From assembly GCA_030065575.1 (NCBI GenBank), contig JASJDZ010000005.1, forward strand, positions 65,114 to 113,843: a stretch of 48,730 nucleotides of DNA, in the 5' to 3' direction. This DNA comes from Acidimicrobiia bacterium. GTDB taxonomy: Bacteria > Actinomycetota > Acidimicrobiia > Spongiisociales > UBA5794. The translations under genes were made by a program, and so were the position numbers. Below are positions 1 through 8,119 of this stretch, piece by piece (the stretch's first letter is position 1; the number at the start of each line of letters is the position of its first letter). The notes beneath the pieces were generated by a model. It ran no database searches and was not told the DNA's origin. It worked only from the letters and a program-made list of their open reading frames with translations.

Positions 1-9
1 AATCTGCGT

Positions 10-558
10 ATGCCGCCATCGATACACCGCCTGGACCTACCCGAAGTACTCCTGATTCAGCCGGAGGTACATGGCGATTCGCGCGGCTTCTTCATGGAGA
101 CGTGGAACCAGCGCGACTTCGACGAGGCGGTCGGTCGTGAGGTGCGATTCGTGCAGGACAACCACTCTCGTTCCGGTCGTGGTGTGCTACGTGGTCTCCA
201 CTATCAGCTCGCGCCACCTCAGGGAAAGCTGGTGCATGTGGTCGCAGGGGCCGTGTTCGATGTCGCCGTCGACGTTCGCCGGGGCTCGCCCACCCTGGGC
301 AAGCACGTCGCGGCCGAGCTGAGTGCCGAGAGCAAGACCCAGTTGTGGATTCCGGAAGGGTTCGCCCACGGCTTCCTGGTCCTCACCGAATACGCCGAGG
401 TGCTGTACAAGGCGACCACTTACTACGATCCAGGCTCGGAGCGCTCGATCAGGTGGGATGACCCAGAGCTTGGTATCGACTGGCCCGTTGTCGAGCCGGA
501 CCTATCTGAACGAGATCGAAGGGCGAGGCCATTCGCCGAGTCAGAACTGCTGGACTAA
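10..558 (+). CDS. rmlC: dTDP-4-dehydrorhamnose 3,5-epimerase
   Basis: This enzyme epimerises dTDP-4-keto-6-deoxyglucose at C3 and C5, the third step of cytosolic dTDP-L-rhamnose synthesis. The 182-residue length is normal for the family. Family motifs are visible: FVQDNHSRS (residues 47-55) and VLRGLHYQ (59-66), whose His64 is the expected catalytic base, followed by the cupin core and the IPEGFAHGF segment. The gene starts nine bases into the window, so its promoter lies outside. It is followed after 8 nt by rmlB, with an AGGAG ribosome binding site in the gap, and the four rml genes form one operon. Identification is firm because all four pathway genes are adjacent. Confidence 0.96.
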   Translation: MPPSIHRLDLPEVLLIQPEVHGDSRGFFMETWNQRDFDEAVGREVRFVQDNHSRSGRGVLRGLHYQLAPPQGKLVHVVAGAVFDVAVDVRRGSPTLGKHVAAELSAESKTQLWIPEGFAHGFLVLTEYAEVLYKATTYYDPGSERSIRWDDPELGIDWPVVEPDLSERDRRARPFAESELLD

Positions 559-566
559 GGAGAGGC

Positions 567-1538
567 ATGGGACGCAGGTTTCTCGTCACCGGTGGTGCCG
601 GCTTCATCGGCTCGAACTTCATCAGGCATTTGCTGGAGCAAGAGCAAACTGCCCACGTCACGAACCTCGACGCACTGACCTACGCCGGGGTCAAGGCGAC
701 CGTCGACGAACTGGACGTCTCGGACCGGCACCGCTTTGTTCACGGCGACATCCGTGATGGCGCTCTCGTCGATGAACTTGCCGGCGAACACGATGTCATC
801 ATCAACTTTGCGGCAGAGACCCACGTCGATCGGTCGATCGGCGGCCCCGCAATCTTCCTGGAGACCAACGTTGTTGGGACGGGAGTGCTCATCGATGCAG
901 CCCGGCGCCACGGTGTGGGGCGATTCATCCAGGTCTCTACCGACGAGGTCTATGGGTCCATCGCTTCCGGATACGCTGATGAGGCTGCTCCTCTGCTGCC
1001 TTCGTCCCCCTACTCGGCCGCCAAGGCCGGTGCCGACTTGCTCGTCGATTCGTACAGAACCACCTACGACTATCCAGCGATAATCACTCGCTGTACCAAC
1101 AACTACGGTCCCTATCAGTTCCCGGAGAAGGTGATTCCGTTGTTTGTCACCAACCTGGCGCAGGGTGCCCGCGTCCCGCTGTACGGGGATGGGCTCAACG
1201 AAAGGGACTGGCTATACGTGGAGGATCACTGTGCCGCCATCTACATGCTGGTCGATGAGGGTGTGCCCGGCGAGACGTACAACATTGGTGCCGGCGCTCA
1301 GATGACCAACAGGCAACTGACGACCCAACTCCTTGACCTGATGGGCCGCGACGAGTCCTACGTTGAGTACGTTGCGGACCGCCCGGGTCACGATCGACGC
1401 TACGCCGTCGACTCCGCCAAGATTCGCCGTTTGGGTTGGGAGCCGGCCCACACGCTGGGGGAACGGCTGCAAACGACTGTTGAGTGGTACCTCACGCACG
1501 AAGACTGGTGGGGACCGCTCCGCAAGGAACAGCCGTGA
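567..1538 (+). CDS. rmlB: dTDP-glucose 4,6-dehydratase
   Basis: This NAD-dependent short-chain dehydrogenase family enzyme converts dTDP-glucose to dTDP-4-keto-6-deoxyglucose. The 323 residues begin with the Rossmann motif VTGGAGFIGSNF (residues 7-18). The STDEVYG active-site region follows, then the YSAAK catalytic pair (Tyr149, Lys153) and the NNYGPYQFPEK segment typical of RmlB. The start lies 8 nt after rmlC behind an AGGAG site. Its TGA stop overlaps the GTG start of rmlA, which implies translational coupling. Confidence is high. Confidence 0.96.
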   Translation: MGRRFLVTGGAGFIGSNFIRHLLEQEQTAHVTNLDALTYAGVKATVDELDVSDRHRFVHGDIRDGALVDELAGEHDVIINFAAETHVDRSIGGPAIFLETNVVGTGVLIDAARRHGVGRFIQVSTDEVYGSIASGYADEAAPLLPSSPYSAAKAGADLLVDSYRTTYDYPAIITRCTNNYGPYQFPEKVIPLFVTNLAQGARVPLYGDGLNERDWLYVEDHCAAIYMLVDEGVPGETYNIGAGAQMTNRQLTTQLLDLMGRDESYVEYVADRPGHDRRYAVDSAKIRRLGWEPAHTLGERLQTTVEWYLTHEDWWGPLRKEQP

Positions 1539-2593
1539 AGGGCCTTGTCCTTTCCGGCGGCACGGGGAGCAGGCTTCGTCCGATCACCTTCTCGATGGCC
1601 AAGCAGCTCGTGCCCGTTGCCAACAAGCCGATCCTCTTCTACGGGCTCGGTGACCTCGCTGAAGCCGGCGTAACCGACGTGGCGATCATCATCGCCCCGC
1701 AAACCGGCGACGAGATCCGGCACGCCGTTGGTGATGGCAGCCGGTTCGGGCTCAACATCGAGTACGTAGTGCAGGCGGAGCCGCTCGGCCTTGCCCACGC
1801 TCTCAAGACCGCCCTGCCGTTCATCGACGGTGACGATGTGCTGATGTACCTGGGCGACAATCTCGTCAAGCACGGTGTCGCAGACGTGGTGGCAGACTTC
1901 GAAAGTGATCGACCGAACTGCCAGATCTTGCTCACCGAGGTCGAGGATCCGACTCAGTTCGGCGTCGCCGAGCTGAGCTCCGGCGGAGAAGTCGAGCGAC
2001 TGGTCGAGAAGCCGTCCAATCCGCGATCGAATCTTGCCCTCGTCGGGGTCTACCTCTTCGACCAGACCGTTGCGGAGGCAGTGAACGCCATCGAGCCGTC
2101 CGCACGTGGTGAGCTCGAGATCACAGATGCGATCCAGTACCTGGTGACAACCGGTCGGCGGGTGCGACCGAGTCTTGTCACCGGATGGTGGAAGGACACG
2201 GGCAGGAAAGAGGACCTGCTTCACGCCAACGTACTCGTCCTGAGCGATCTCGACGGCCGTCTCGACGGGGAAGTGGTCGGAGGCGAAGTCCGGGGGAACG
2301 TGCAGCTTGGTGCGGGATCACAATTGGTTGACTGCTCCGTCACCGGTCCGGTGGCGATCGGCAGGAACGCCCGCCTGGTTCGGACCACGGTGGGTCCGAA
2401 CACGGCTATCGGCGACGACTGCCGTCTCGTCGATGCCCGGGTCGAGTCATCGATCATCCTCAATGGATCCGAGATCCACGGATGGAGTCTCCGGGACTCA
2501 CTTGTCGGGCGCGGATCATCGTTGCGTGGCGGTGCTCCCGCCAACTACGCCGAGGTGACCCTCGGCGAGCGGTGTGAGGTCGTTGGCGAGTGA
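1535..2593 (+). CDS. rmlA: Glucose-1-phosphate thymidylyltransferase, long form
   Basis: The enzyme joins dTTP and glucose-1-phosphate to give dTDP-glucose, the first step of the rhamnose pathway. I chose the GTG at 1535, which overlaps the rmlB stop as GTGA, because the nucleotide-binding motif LSGGTGSRLRPIT then sits at residues 5-17 as expected. An upstream in-frame ATG at 1484 would add 17 unrelated residues. The 352-residue length and the repetitive C-terminal part (about residues 250-350, rich in G, V and I with hexapeptide-like periodicity) match the long StrD-like form rather than the roughly 290-residue enterobacterial RmlA. Close StrD-type homologues can feed other deoxysugars, but here rmlB, C and D are contiguous. 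Confidence 0.93.
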   Translation: MKGLVLSGGTGSRLRPITFSMAKQLVPVANKPILFYGLGDLAEAGVTDVAIIIAPQTGDEIRHAVGDGSRFGLNIEYVVQAEPLGLAHALKTALPFIDGDDVLMYLGDNLVKHGVADVVADFESDRPNCQILLTEVEDPTQFGVAELSSGGEVERLVEKPSNPRSNLALVGVYLFDQTVAEAVNAIEPSARGELEITDAIQYLVTTGRRVRPSLVTGWWKDTGRKEDLLHANVLVLSDLDGRLDGEVVGGEVRGNVQLGAGSQLVDCSVTGPVAIGRNARLVRTTVGPNTAIGDDCRLVDARVESSIILNGSEIHGWSLRDSLVGRGSSLRGGAPANYAEVTLGERCEVVGE

Positions 2594-3453
2594 TTGTCGT
2601 AACCGGTGGCTCCGGTCAGCTCGGGACTGCGTTTCGCCGTCTGCTGCCCGAAGCCGTCTTCCCCCCGCGTCGCCGTCTCGATCTGACGGTGCCGGCGTCC
2701 AGCTGGGATGTGCTCGACGATGTCCGTCCGAGCATGATCATCAACTGTGCGGCCTACACGTCTGTCGATCGGGCCGAGGATGATGAGGCTGCAGCCACCG
2801 CAGCAAATGGAGAGGGCGTTGCCCGTCTGGTCGAGTACTGCAGGCGGAGGGGAATCGGGCTCGTGACCTACTCGACGGATTACGTCTTCGACGGAGCCGA
2901 TCGGCGTCCGTACGTCGAGTCCGACCCGACCAGCCCGATCAACGCCTACGGCCGAAGCAAGCTGATCGGGGAAGGCTATGCCCTGGAATACGAGAACGCA
3001 CTGGTGATCCGAACCTCCTGGCTGCTCTCGGGCTCCCACCCCAACTTCGTCGCAACGATGCTGCGGATGGCCGGCGATGGCGAGACGGTGCGTGTCGTGA
3101 ATGACCAGACGGGCTGTCCGACTATTGCCGCCGACCTTGCAGATGCGTCGCTTTCTGCCATTGCCGCTGGGGCTACCGGCCTGCTGCACCTGGTGAATTC
3201 GGGTGAGGCCACCTGGTTCGACCTAGCGCAACGAGCTGTCGGGCTTGCCGGTATGGATCCCCGGCTGATTCAGCCATGCTCGAGCGAAGAGTACGAGACC
3301 AGGGCCAGGCGCCCCCGCTATTCCGTTCTCGGCTCGCATCGGCTCGATGACCTGGGGGTGGCTTCTCTTCCCCCATGGGAGGACTCCCTGCCTGCCGTCG
3401 TGGCCGAGATCGAGCGGGGGACTTTCCCGGGTGCGCCACAACAAACGAGATAG
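2590..3453 (+). CDS. rmlD: dTDP-4-dehydrorhamnose reductase
   Basis: This NAD(P)H-dependent reductase performs the last step to dTDP-L-rhamnose. The 287-residue protein starts with VVTGGSGQLG (Rossmann), then YSTDYVFDG, and has the catalytic YGRSK motif (Tyr120, Lys124). The GTG start at 2590 overlaps the rmlA stop as GTGA, so the pair is probably coupled. The stop TAG at 3451 lies within a possible promoter box for the next gene. This completes a full rml set in the order C-B-A-D. Confidence 0.95.
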   Translation: MIVVTGGSGQLGTAFRRLLPEAVFPPRRRLDLTVPASSWDVLDDVRPSMIINCAAYTSVDRAEDDEAAATAANGEGVARLVEYCRRRGIGLVTYSTDYVFDGADRRPYVESDPTSPINAYGRSKLIGEGYALEYENALVIRTSWLLSGSHPNFVATMLRMAGDGETVRVVNDQTGCPTIAADLADASLSAIAAGATGLLHLVNSGEATWFDLAQRAVGLAGMDPRLIQPCSSEEYETRARRPRYSVLGSHRLDDLGVASLPPWEDSLPAVVAEIERGTFPGAPQQTR

Positions 3454-3456
3454 CAT
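3451..3456 (+). promoter_or_regulatory. TANNNT box before GTG 3465
   Basis: TAGCAT lies 8 nt before the GTG at 3465, the spacing expected for a -10 element of a leaderless transcript. It overlaps the rmlD stop codon, so chance is possible. No -35 element is visible. Confidence 0.35.
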
Positions 3457-3464
3457 CACGCACA

Positions 3465-5063
3465 GTGGACGAATCTGAGAGACTGCGAATAGAGGTTCAG
3501 GATGAGCGGGCCCGCCGTCGATGGGCGGAACGCGAGCTGGCCGCCGAAAGCGAGAAGCGAGCGCTCTGGCGCAAACGCGCCGAGGACCGCGCAACTCGGA
3601 TCAAGCTGCTCGAAGAGCGGCTGGCTCGTCCGCCTCAGCGTCAGTCGGTTGTAGGGCGTCTGAAGCGCCTGCTTCGCCGTGTCGAGTCATCACCGACCCG
3701 GGAAGACTCCGTGCCGATTGAACCCACCGCCGCACCGATCGAACTGCCTGCGACGCCGTCGGAGACCGCAGGGGACGAAGACCGTCGAAGAAGGCCGACC
3801 TTCCCCACCGTCCGGGTGGCGACGCTTGGAGCAGCACCATCGTTCATGCAGGAGTTCGAGACGGTCGATATCGCAGCAAACGAGAACGCGCTGTACGACT
3901 CCGATTTTGTGTTTGCGAATGCGGACAGCATGGCAGCAGATGGCGACTCAGTCATCACGCCAATCCGGCAATGGCTCGAGCTTCCGGCCCGACAACCGCT
4001 CGTTTTGTGGACGGATGACTCGGCCAAACTGCCCACCGCTGAATGGGTTGCGACTGCCGATCACCACCTCTCTCCGCGTTTGCTTCACGCCCAACTCTTC
4101 CCCGACCTCAGCGATGGGGAGTTGTTTGCCGAGACCATCGCCGGCGAGCCCCTGGATCACTACGAGGCAATGACGCTCATGGCAGGCGGCATGCCGGCCT
4201 TCAAACCCGGGGAGTCGGGGCCGGAGGATGACGAGCGCCTGGCGGTTGTTGCCAGACGCCTGGCCTGGCGACAAGCATCGCCCGAGGCGCTGGCGCGACA
4301 ACTCCTCGAGGTGGTCGAGATCGACGTGCCGGCGCGGTCCTATCAGATTGGCGCCTTGCTCGTCTCCAACAAGCCCGACCTTGTTGCTACCGCGGTTGAA
4401 CGGCTGCTCCGGCAGAAGAATGTCGAACTGCTCCCCGTGGTCGGTCTCCACGGGGATTCCACGCTGTTCGAGGAAGCGCGACGACAAATTGAAGACATGC
4501 TCGACGGATCGCCCGGAGTGATCCTCAGCATTGATGGAGGCCTTCCCCTGGGCAAGGCACTGAATATCGCTGCCGCTAGCTGCACATCTCCGTTTCTCGC
4601 CAAGATCGATGACGACGACTGGTACGGCGACCACTACCTGGAGGAGGCTCTCTACGCAGCTCAGCGGACCGGCGCAGATGTTGTGGGGAAGGCCTGCTAC
4701 TACGTTGAGTTCGAGGAATCTCAGGAGGTGTATCAGGTCGCCGGCGCCGAGGATGCGTTCACCAAGCACGTAATCGGATCCTCGCTCTTCTTCAGTCGAC
4801 GGCTGTGGGAGGAGATGCCATTCCCGCACCGGCCGAGCCGGGTCGACTCGATCTTCCTCCGGGGTGCCCGCGTCGGGGGCCGGGCGATCTACTCAACGAG
4901 CCGGTTCGACTTTGCGGTGCGCCGCCGGGCGTCTGGCCACACGTGGGAGGTTGACCCCGCGCGCTTTGCGGCCCAAGGAAGGAAGGTCGCCGGCTCGCTC
5001 GCGGACGCTTGTATCGAGGCTTCCGATGCGTTGCTTGGTTGGGCCGATCCTCCTGCGGGATGA
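3465..5063 (+). CDS. Family 2-like glycosyltransferase with coiled-coil N-terminus
   Basis: Probable GT-A fold glycosyltransferase of surface glycan assembly; acceptor and donor are unknown. I chose the GTG at 3465 (532 residues) because the reading frame upstream of it overlaps rmlD. Residues 1-50 are charged and heptad-like (many E, R, A), a likely coiled coil, followed by a Pro/Thr-rich linker. The middle part (about 110-290) is not recognised. The C-terminal part from about residue 320 has the GT-A pattern, with KIDDDDWYGDHYL as the metal-binding acidic motif. It follows the rml operon by 11 nt, so rhamnose transfer is plausible but unproven. Confidence 0.8.
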   Translation: MDESERLRIEVQDERARRRWAERELAAESEKRALWRKRAEDRATRIKLLEERLARPPQRQSVVGRLKRLLRRVESSPTREDSVPIEPTAAPIELPATPSETAGDEDRRRRPTFPTVRVATLGAAPSFMQEFETVDIAANENALYDSDFVFANADSMAADGDSVITPIRQWLELPARQPLVLWTDDSAKLPTAEWVATADHHLSPRLLHAQLFPDLSDGELFAETIAGEPLDHYEAMTLMAGGMPAFKPGESGPEDDERLAVVARRLAWRQASPEALARQLLEVVEIDVPARSYQIGALLVSNKPDLVATAVERLLRQKNVELLPVVGLHGDSTLFEEARRQIEDMLDGSPGVILSIDGGLPLGKALNIAAASCTSPFLAKIDDDDWYGDHYLEEALYAAQRTGADVVGKACYYVEFEESQEVYQVAGAEDAFTKHVIGSSLFFSRRLWEEMPFPHRPSRVDSIFLRGARVGGRAIYSTSRFDFAVRRRASGHTWEVDPARFAAQGRKVAGSLADACIEASDALLGWADPPAG

Positions 5064-5134
5064 GCAGTCGACCCGTCATCCACTAGGTGAGCTTGTCGCC
5101 TACTATCTGGTCGCCGACAACAGGAGTGGAAGAA

Positions 5135-6319
5135 GTGGTGGAAGACCAATCATCATCGGGTGATTCGAGCGGCAGCAACCTGATCGCCAGGCTCAAGGAG
5201 CGCCCCGCGCTATACGGCGGGGTGGGCGCACTGGTTCTGGCGGCGCTGGTGACGATTGTCGTGCTGGCCGTAGGGGGAGGCGGCGAAGAGGATTCCCCCG
5301 ACGAACCCGTAGCGGGCTCCACTACCACAACCACCGTGAGCGCCCCTGCAGTGACGGCGCCGCCGACCGGGGGAGCGACCGCCGAGGACACCATCCCCGG
5401 GGACGACGATCCGGCGCAGCCGGCCGTCCAGGTCGACCGCAATCCGCTCAACGGGGCCCCGCTGGCTACGGAGAGCACCGACCGGGTCGTTGCGGTGAAG
5501 GTCGACAACGCACCCGAAGCAGGGCCTCCCATCGGTATCCAGGATGCTGAGCTCATCATCGAGGCGCCGGTTGAAGGTGGCCTGACCCGCCTCACGGCCA
5601 TGTTCTTCGAGAATGAGCCAACCGCGATCGGGCCCATCCGCTCAGTCCGGCCCGTCGACGCCGACCTTCTTTCACCGTGGCGACCATTTCTCGTGACCAC
5701 GGGAGGCCAGAGCTTCGTCTACCGCGAGATCAAAGCTGCCGGCGTCGAGATCCTCGATGAGGGCACCGACGGGCTGTTTCAGCAGATCGAGCGGCGTGAG
5801 CCTTATCACCTGGTAGCCACAATTCCGCTCATTGAGGTGGAAGCCGGTGAGGGAGCCCCACCGGTGCAGGCTCTGCCGTTTGGCGACGCAGAACTGGGTG
5901 GAACGCCGGCAGCATCAGTCGCCATTCCATTCTCAGGCATCGCGGACGTTGAATGGGTGTACGACTCCGACTCCGGTCGGTACGTGCGCAACGTCAATGG
6001 CGAGCCCTATCAGATCTACCCCGAGTACAACGCCGAACTGGCGGGTTTCAGCACGGATACCGTGATCGTGCTCGAGGCGGCGCAGCGGTCCGCCGGCTAC
6101 ACAGACGCCGCCGGTGTTGACGTTCCCACCTTCGACGTGATCGGATTTGGCGATGTCATGGTGTTCCACGGTGGCGACGTTCGCACCGGCCAGTGGTTGC
6201 GGGCCGCGCAATCGGATGGCTGGTTCTTCCTCGATGAAGCGGGGGCCCAGTTCACCATCCCGGTCGGTTCGGTATGGCTGGAGATCGTGCCGCGATACGT
6301 CGATGTCGCGGTGGGTTAG
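5135..6319 (+). CDS. DUF3048 domain protein, membrane-anchored
   Basis: The protein has a short cytoplasmic N-terminus, one transmembrane segment (GVGALVLAALVTIVVLAV, about residues 29-46), a Thr/Pro/Ala-rich linker and an extracytoplasmic DUF3048 domain (YerB-like). Its conserved NPLNGAPL, VAVKVDNAPEA and IGPIRSVRPVD stretches identify the family, whose biochemical role is not established. I chose the GTG at 5135 (394 residues) because AGGAG at 5122-5126 is 8 nt upstream. GTG 5138 and GTG 5087 are alternatives. A second DUF3048 gene lies at 28395-29510 on the other strand with a lipoprotein signal instead of a TM helix. Confidence 0.85.
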   Translation: MVEDQSSSGDSSGSNLIARLKERPALYGGVGALVLAALVTIVVLAVGGGGEEDSPDEPVAGSTTTTTVSAPAVTAPPTGGATAEDTIPGDDDPAQPAVQVDRNPLNGAPLATESTDRVVAVKVDNAPEAGPPIGIQDAELIIEAPVEGGLTRLTAMFFENEPTAIGPIRSVRPVDADLLSPWRPFLVTTGGQSFVYREIKAAGVEILDEGTDGLFQQIERREPYHLVATIPLIEVEAGEGAPPVQALPFGDAELGGTPAASVAIPFSGIADVEWVYDSDSGRYVRNVNGEPYQIYPEYNAELAGFSTDTVIVLEAAQRSAGYTDAAGVDVPTFDVIGFGDVMVFHGGDVRTGQWLRAAQSDGWFFLDEAGAQFTIPVGSVWLEIVPRYVDVAVG

Positions 6320-6414
6320 CCCCCGGCCCCGTTTAAGGTTTTTCGCACAGCTGCCGATATAGCTGGCTCAGCGTCGGGCTGGGAATGATCTTGCATTGTT
6401 CCCTCTAGGGGCAC

Positions 6415-6458
6415 GTCGCTGAGATGAGGAGTCGAGGCCTCATCACAGTATCGGCGAC
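6415..6458 (+). promoter_or_regulatory. Structured leader upstream of the M23-SLH gene
   Basis: The 183-nt gap before 6503 contains a nested stem. GTCGC (6415-6419) pairs with GCGAC (6454-6458), and ATGAGG (6424-6429) pairs with CCTCAT (6438-6443) around an 8-nt loop. It could be a 5' UTR element. I do not recognise a known riboswitch. Confidence 0.3.
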
Positions 6459-6502
6459 GCTTCTGTGGCGTAGCGGTCCCGGAAGCGAATGAGAGAAGCG
6501 AA

Positions 6503-7606
6503 ATGAATGGCTGGATGCGAGCGACGCTCGCGTTTGCGCTGGTGGCGGGTTTGCTGGCCTCGCCGGGTACCACCGCACCAGAAGCCGGCGCCGACATCTA
6601 CGGCGCATCGATGTACTTCCCCGTTGTCGGGGAGAACCACTACTCGGATACGTTCGGGGCACCGCGCGGTAGTGGCAGGAGTCATCATGGTGTAGACATC
6701 ATGGCCGACAAGATGGTGCCCGTTGTTGCGGTTGCCGATGGGACTGTCGGCTGGATGCATGCCAGTCAGGGCGGCAACTGCTGTGCGATGTCACTGCGGC
6801 ACGACGACGGTTGGGAGTCCTGGTACATCCACCTCAACAACGACACTCCCGGTACCGACGACGGGCAGGGCTGGGGTTTCGCCCCCGGCATCGAATCGGG
6901 CGCCCACGTGTTTGCCGGTCAGCTGATCGGCTGGGTTGGGGATAGCGGCAATGCTGAATGGGTGTCGCCGCATCTGCACTTCGAGCTGCACGACCCCAAC
7001 GGCACGGTGGTCAACCCGACCCCGCATGTGAATGTAGCCATCGTTCTGGAGGCGCCGCTCGATGAGCCCTATCAGGGCTACTTCCGCGATGACGATTTCT
7101 CCGTTCACCACGTCAACATCGACAAGATCGCGGAGTTGGGTATCACCAAGGGCTGCAACCCTCCGGTCAATGACCAGTTCTGCCCGCAGCGCCAAATCAC
7201 CCGCGGCGAAATGGCTGCGTTCCTCCGCCGGAATCTGGACCTGCCCGGCAGCGATACCAACTACTTCAGCGACGACGGCGAGAGCATCTTCAGCGGGGAC
7301 ATAGACGCTCTCGCTGAAGCGGGGATTGCATTCGGGTGCACTGAGACCGAGTTCTGCCCGAACGAGCCACTGCTACGCGAGGAGCTGGCCGAGCTGTTTG
7401 TTCGCGCCTACGGGTTCGAGAACCCGGAGGGGACCGACTTCTTCGTTGACGACGACGGCAACCGCTTCGAAGAATCGATCAATGCAATGGCGGCTAACCG
7501 GATCACTCTGGGCTGCAACCCACCGGACAACACTGAGTACTGTCCCACCCGGGCCCTGAGCAGGGCGGAAATGGCATCGTTCTTTGCCAGGGCGCTCGAG
7601 CTCTAG
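6503..7606 (+). CDS. Secreted M23 peptidase with three SLH repeats
   Basis: Predicted LytM-type zinc endopeptidase acting on peptidoglycan or surface peptides. Residues 1-30 form a signal peptide. The M23 domain spans about residues 40-175 with the zinc motifs HHGVD (His61, Asp65) and HLH (His157, His159) plus YIHL (His110), so it looks catalytically intact. Three SLH repeats follow (about 194-245, 253-310 and 314-367), each with a GC...CP cysteine pair and a TRGEM- or SRAEM-like motif; the second (GCTETEFCP) is short. The ATG at 6503 follows GAGAGAAG. One of four SLH-tagged secreted enzymes in this window. Confidence 0.92.
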   Translation: MNGWMRATLAFALVAGLLASPGTTAPEAGADIYGASMYFPVVGENHYSDTFGAPRGSGRSHHGVDIMADKMVPVVAVADGTVGWMHASQGGNCCAMSLRHDDGWESWYIHLNNDTPGTDDGQGWGFAPGIESGAHVFAGQLIGWVGDSGNAEWVSPHLHFELHDPNGTVVNPTPHVNVAIVLEAPLDEPYQGYFRDDDFSVHHVNIDKIAELGITKGCNPPVNDQFCPQRQITRGEMAAFLRRNLDLPGSDTNYFSDDGESIFSGDIDALAEAGIAFGCTETEFCPNEPLLREELAELFVRAYGFENPEGTDFFVDDDGNRFEESINAMAANRITLGCNPPDNTEYCPTRALSRAEMASFFARALEL

Positions 7607-7619
7607 ATACGGCTTCTGA

Positions 7620-8012
7620 CTACCCGGCAGCGGATCGCATACGGCCATGGCCATTGACCCGGGAACGCACTGCTTCTGCGTCTTCGTGAATCGCCGTCAG
7701 CGCGGTCTGCAGGCTGAGCCCGGCGTCGAACCACTCCAGCGGAGTCATTGCGGCGAGCAACGGGTTACACCGGGAAAGCCAATCGGCTATTGCGGCTCCC
7801 GGGAGCTCTCTGCCGACGGCTTCCACGATGGTGGAAACCTCATGGCGGACCTCGTGGTCCTCAAACTGGAGCGCCGGGTACGTTTCCTCGAGCCAGCGTC
7901 CCTCAATACGAACCACATCTGTGCGCTCGCATAGCGCCTCTGCGCTGATCCCGAGGTAGGAGGCGGCCTCGGATCGTGTCCAGAAAGGTCCAACCAATAC
8001 CAGGTCACTCAT
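7620..8012 (-). CDS. Small hypothetical protein, possible DUF2384-like C-terminus
   Basis: This 130-residue protein is not confidently recognised. The N-terminus (WTRSEAASYLGISAEAL, residues 11-27) looks like a helix-turn-helix-type segment. The C-terminal part (ADWLSRCNPLLAAMTPLEWF) vaguely resembles the toxin-binding region of Xre/MbcA/ParS antitoxins (DUF2384). No RES or other toxin gene is adjacent, so an antitoxin role is only a guess. The start at 8012 has a GAAGGAAG ribosome binding site. It stands alone, 14 nt from the convergent M23-SLH gene. Confidence 0.65.
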   Translation of the reverse strand: MSDLVLVGPFWTRSEAASYLGISAEALCERTDVVRIEGRWLEETYPALQFEDHEVRHEVSTIVEAVGRELPGAAIADWLSRCNPLLAAMTPLEWFDAGLSLQTALTAIHEDAEAVRSRVNGHGRMRSAAG

Positions 8013-8119
8013 GGCACTTCCTTCGCTTGCGGTGTGCCTACGGAACCGGTCGGCCTCTCCGGGCCGGCAATAAGAGGTGGCAATGAATAGCCCCGGTCGC
8101 CGAGGCAGTGCCGTATCGG

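Noticed and set aside
6320..6502. c-di-AMP (ydaO) riboswitch
   Set aside because: The context fits, but I could not match the conserved core, so only an unnamed structured leader is reported.
7620..8012. Toxin-antitoxin module
   Set aside because: The C-terminus is only vaguely DUF2384-like and no toxin gene is adjacent; the neighbours are an M23-SLH gene and a glycosyltransferase.
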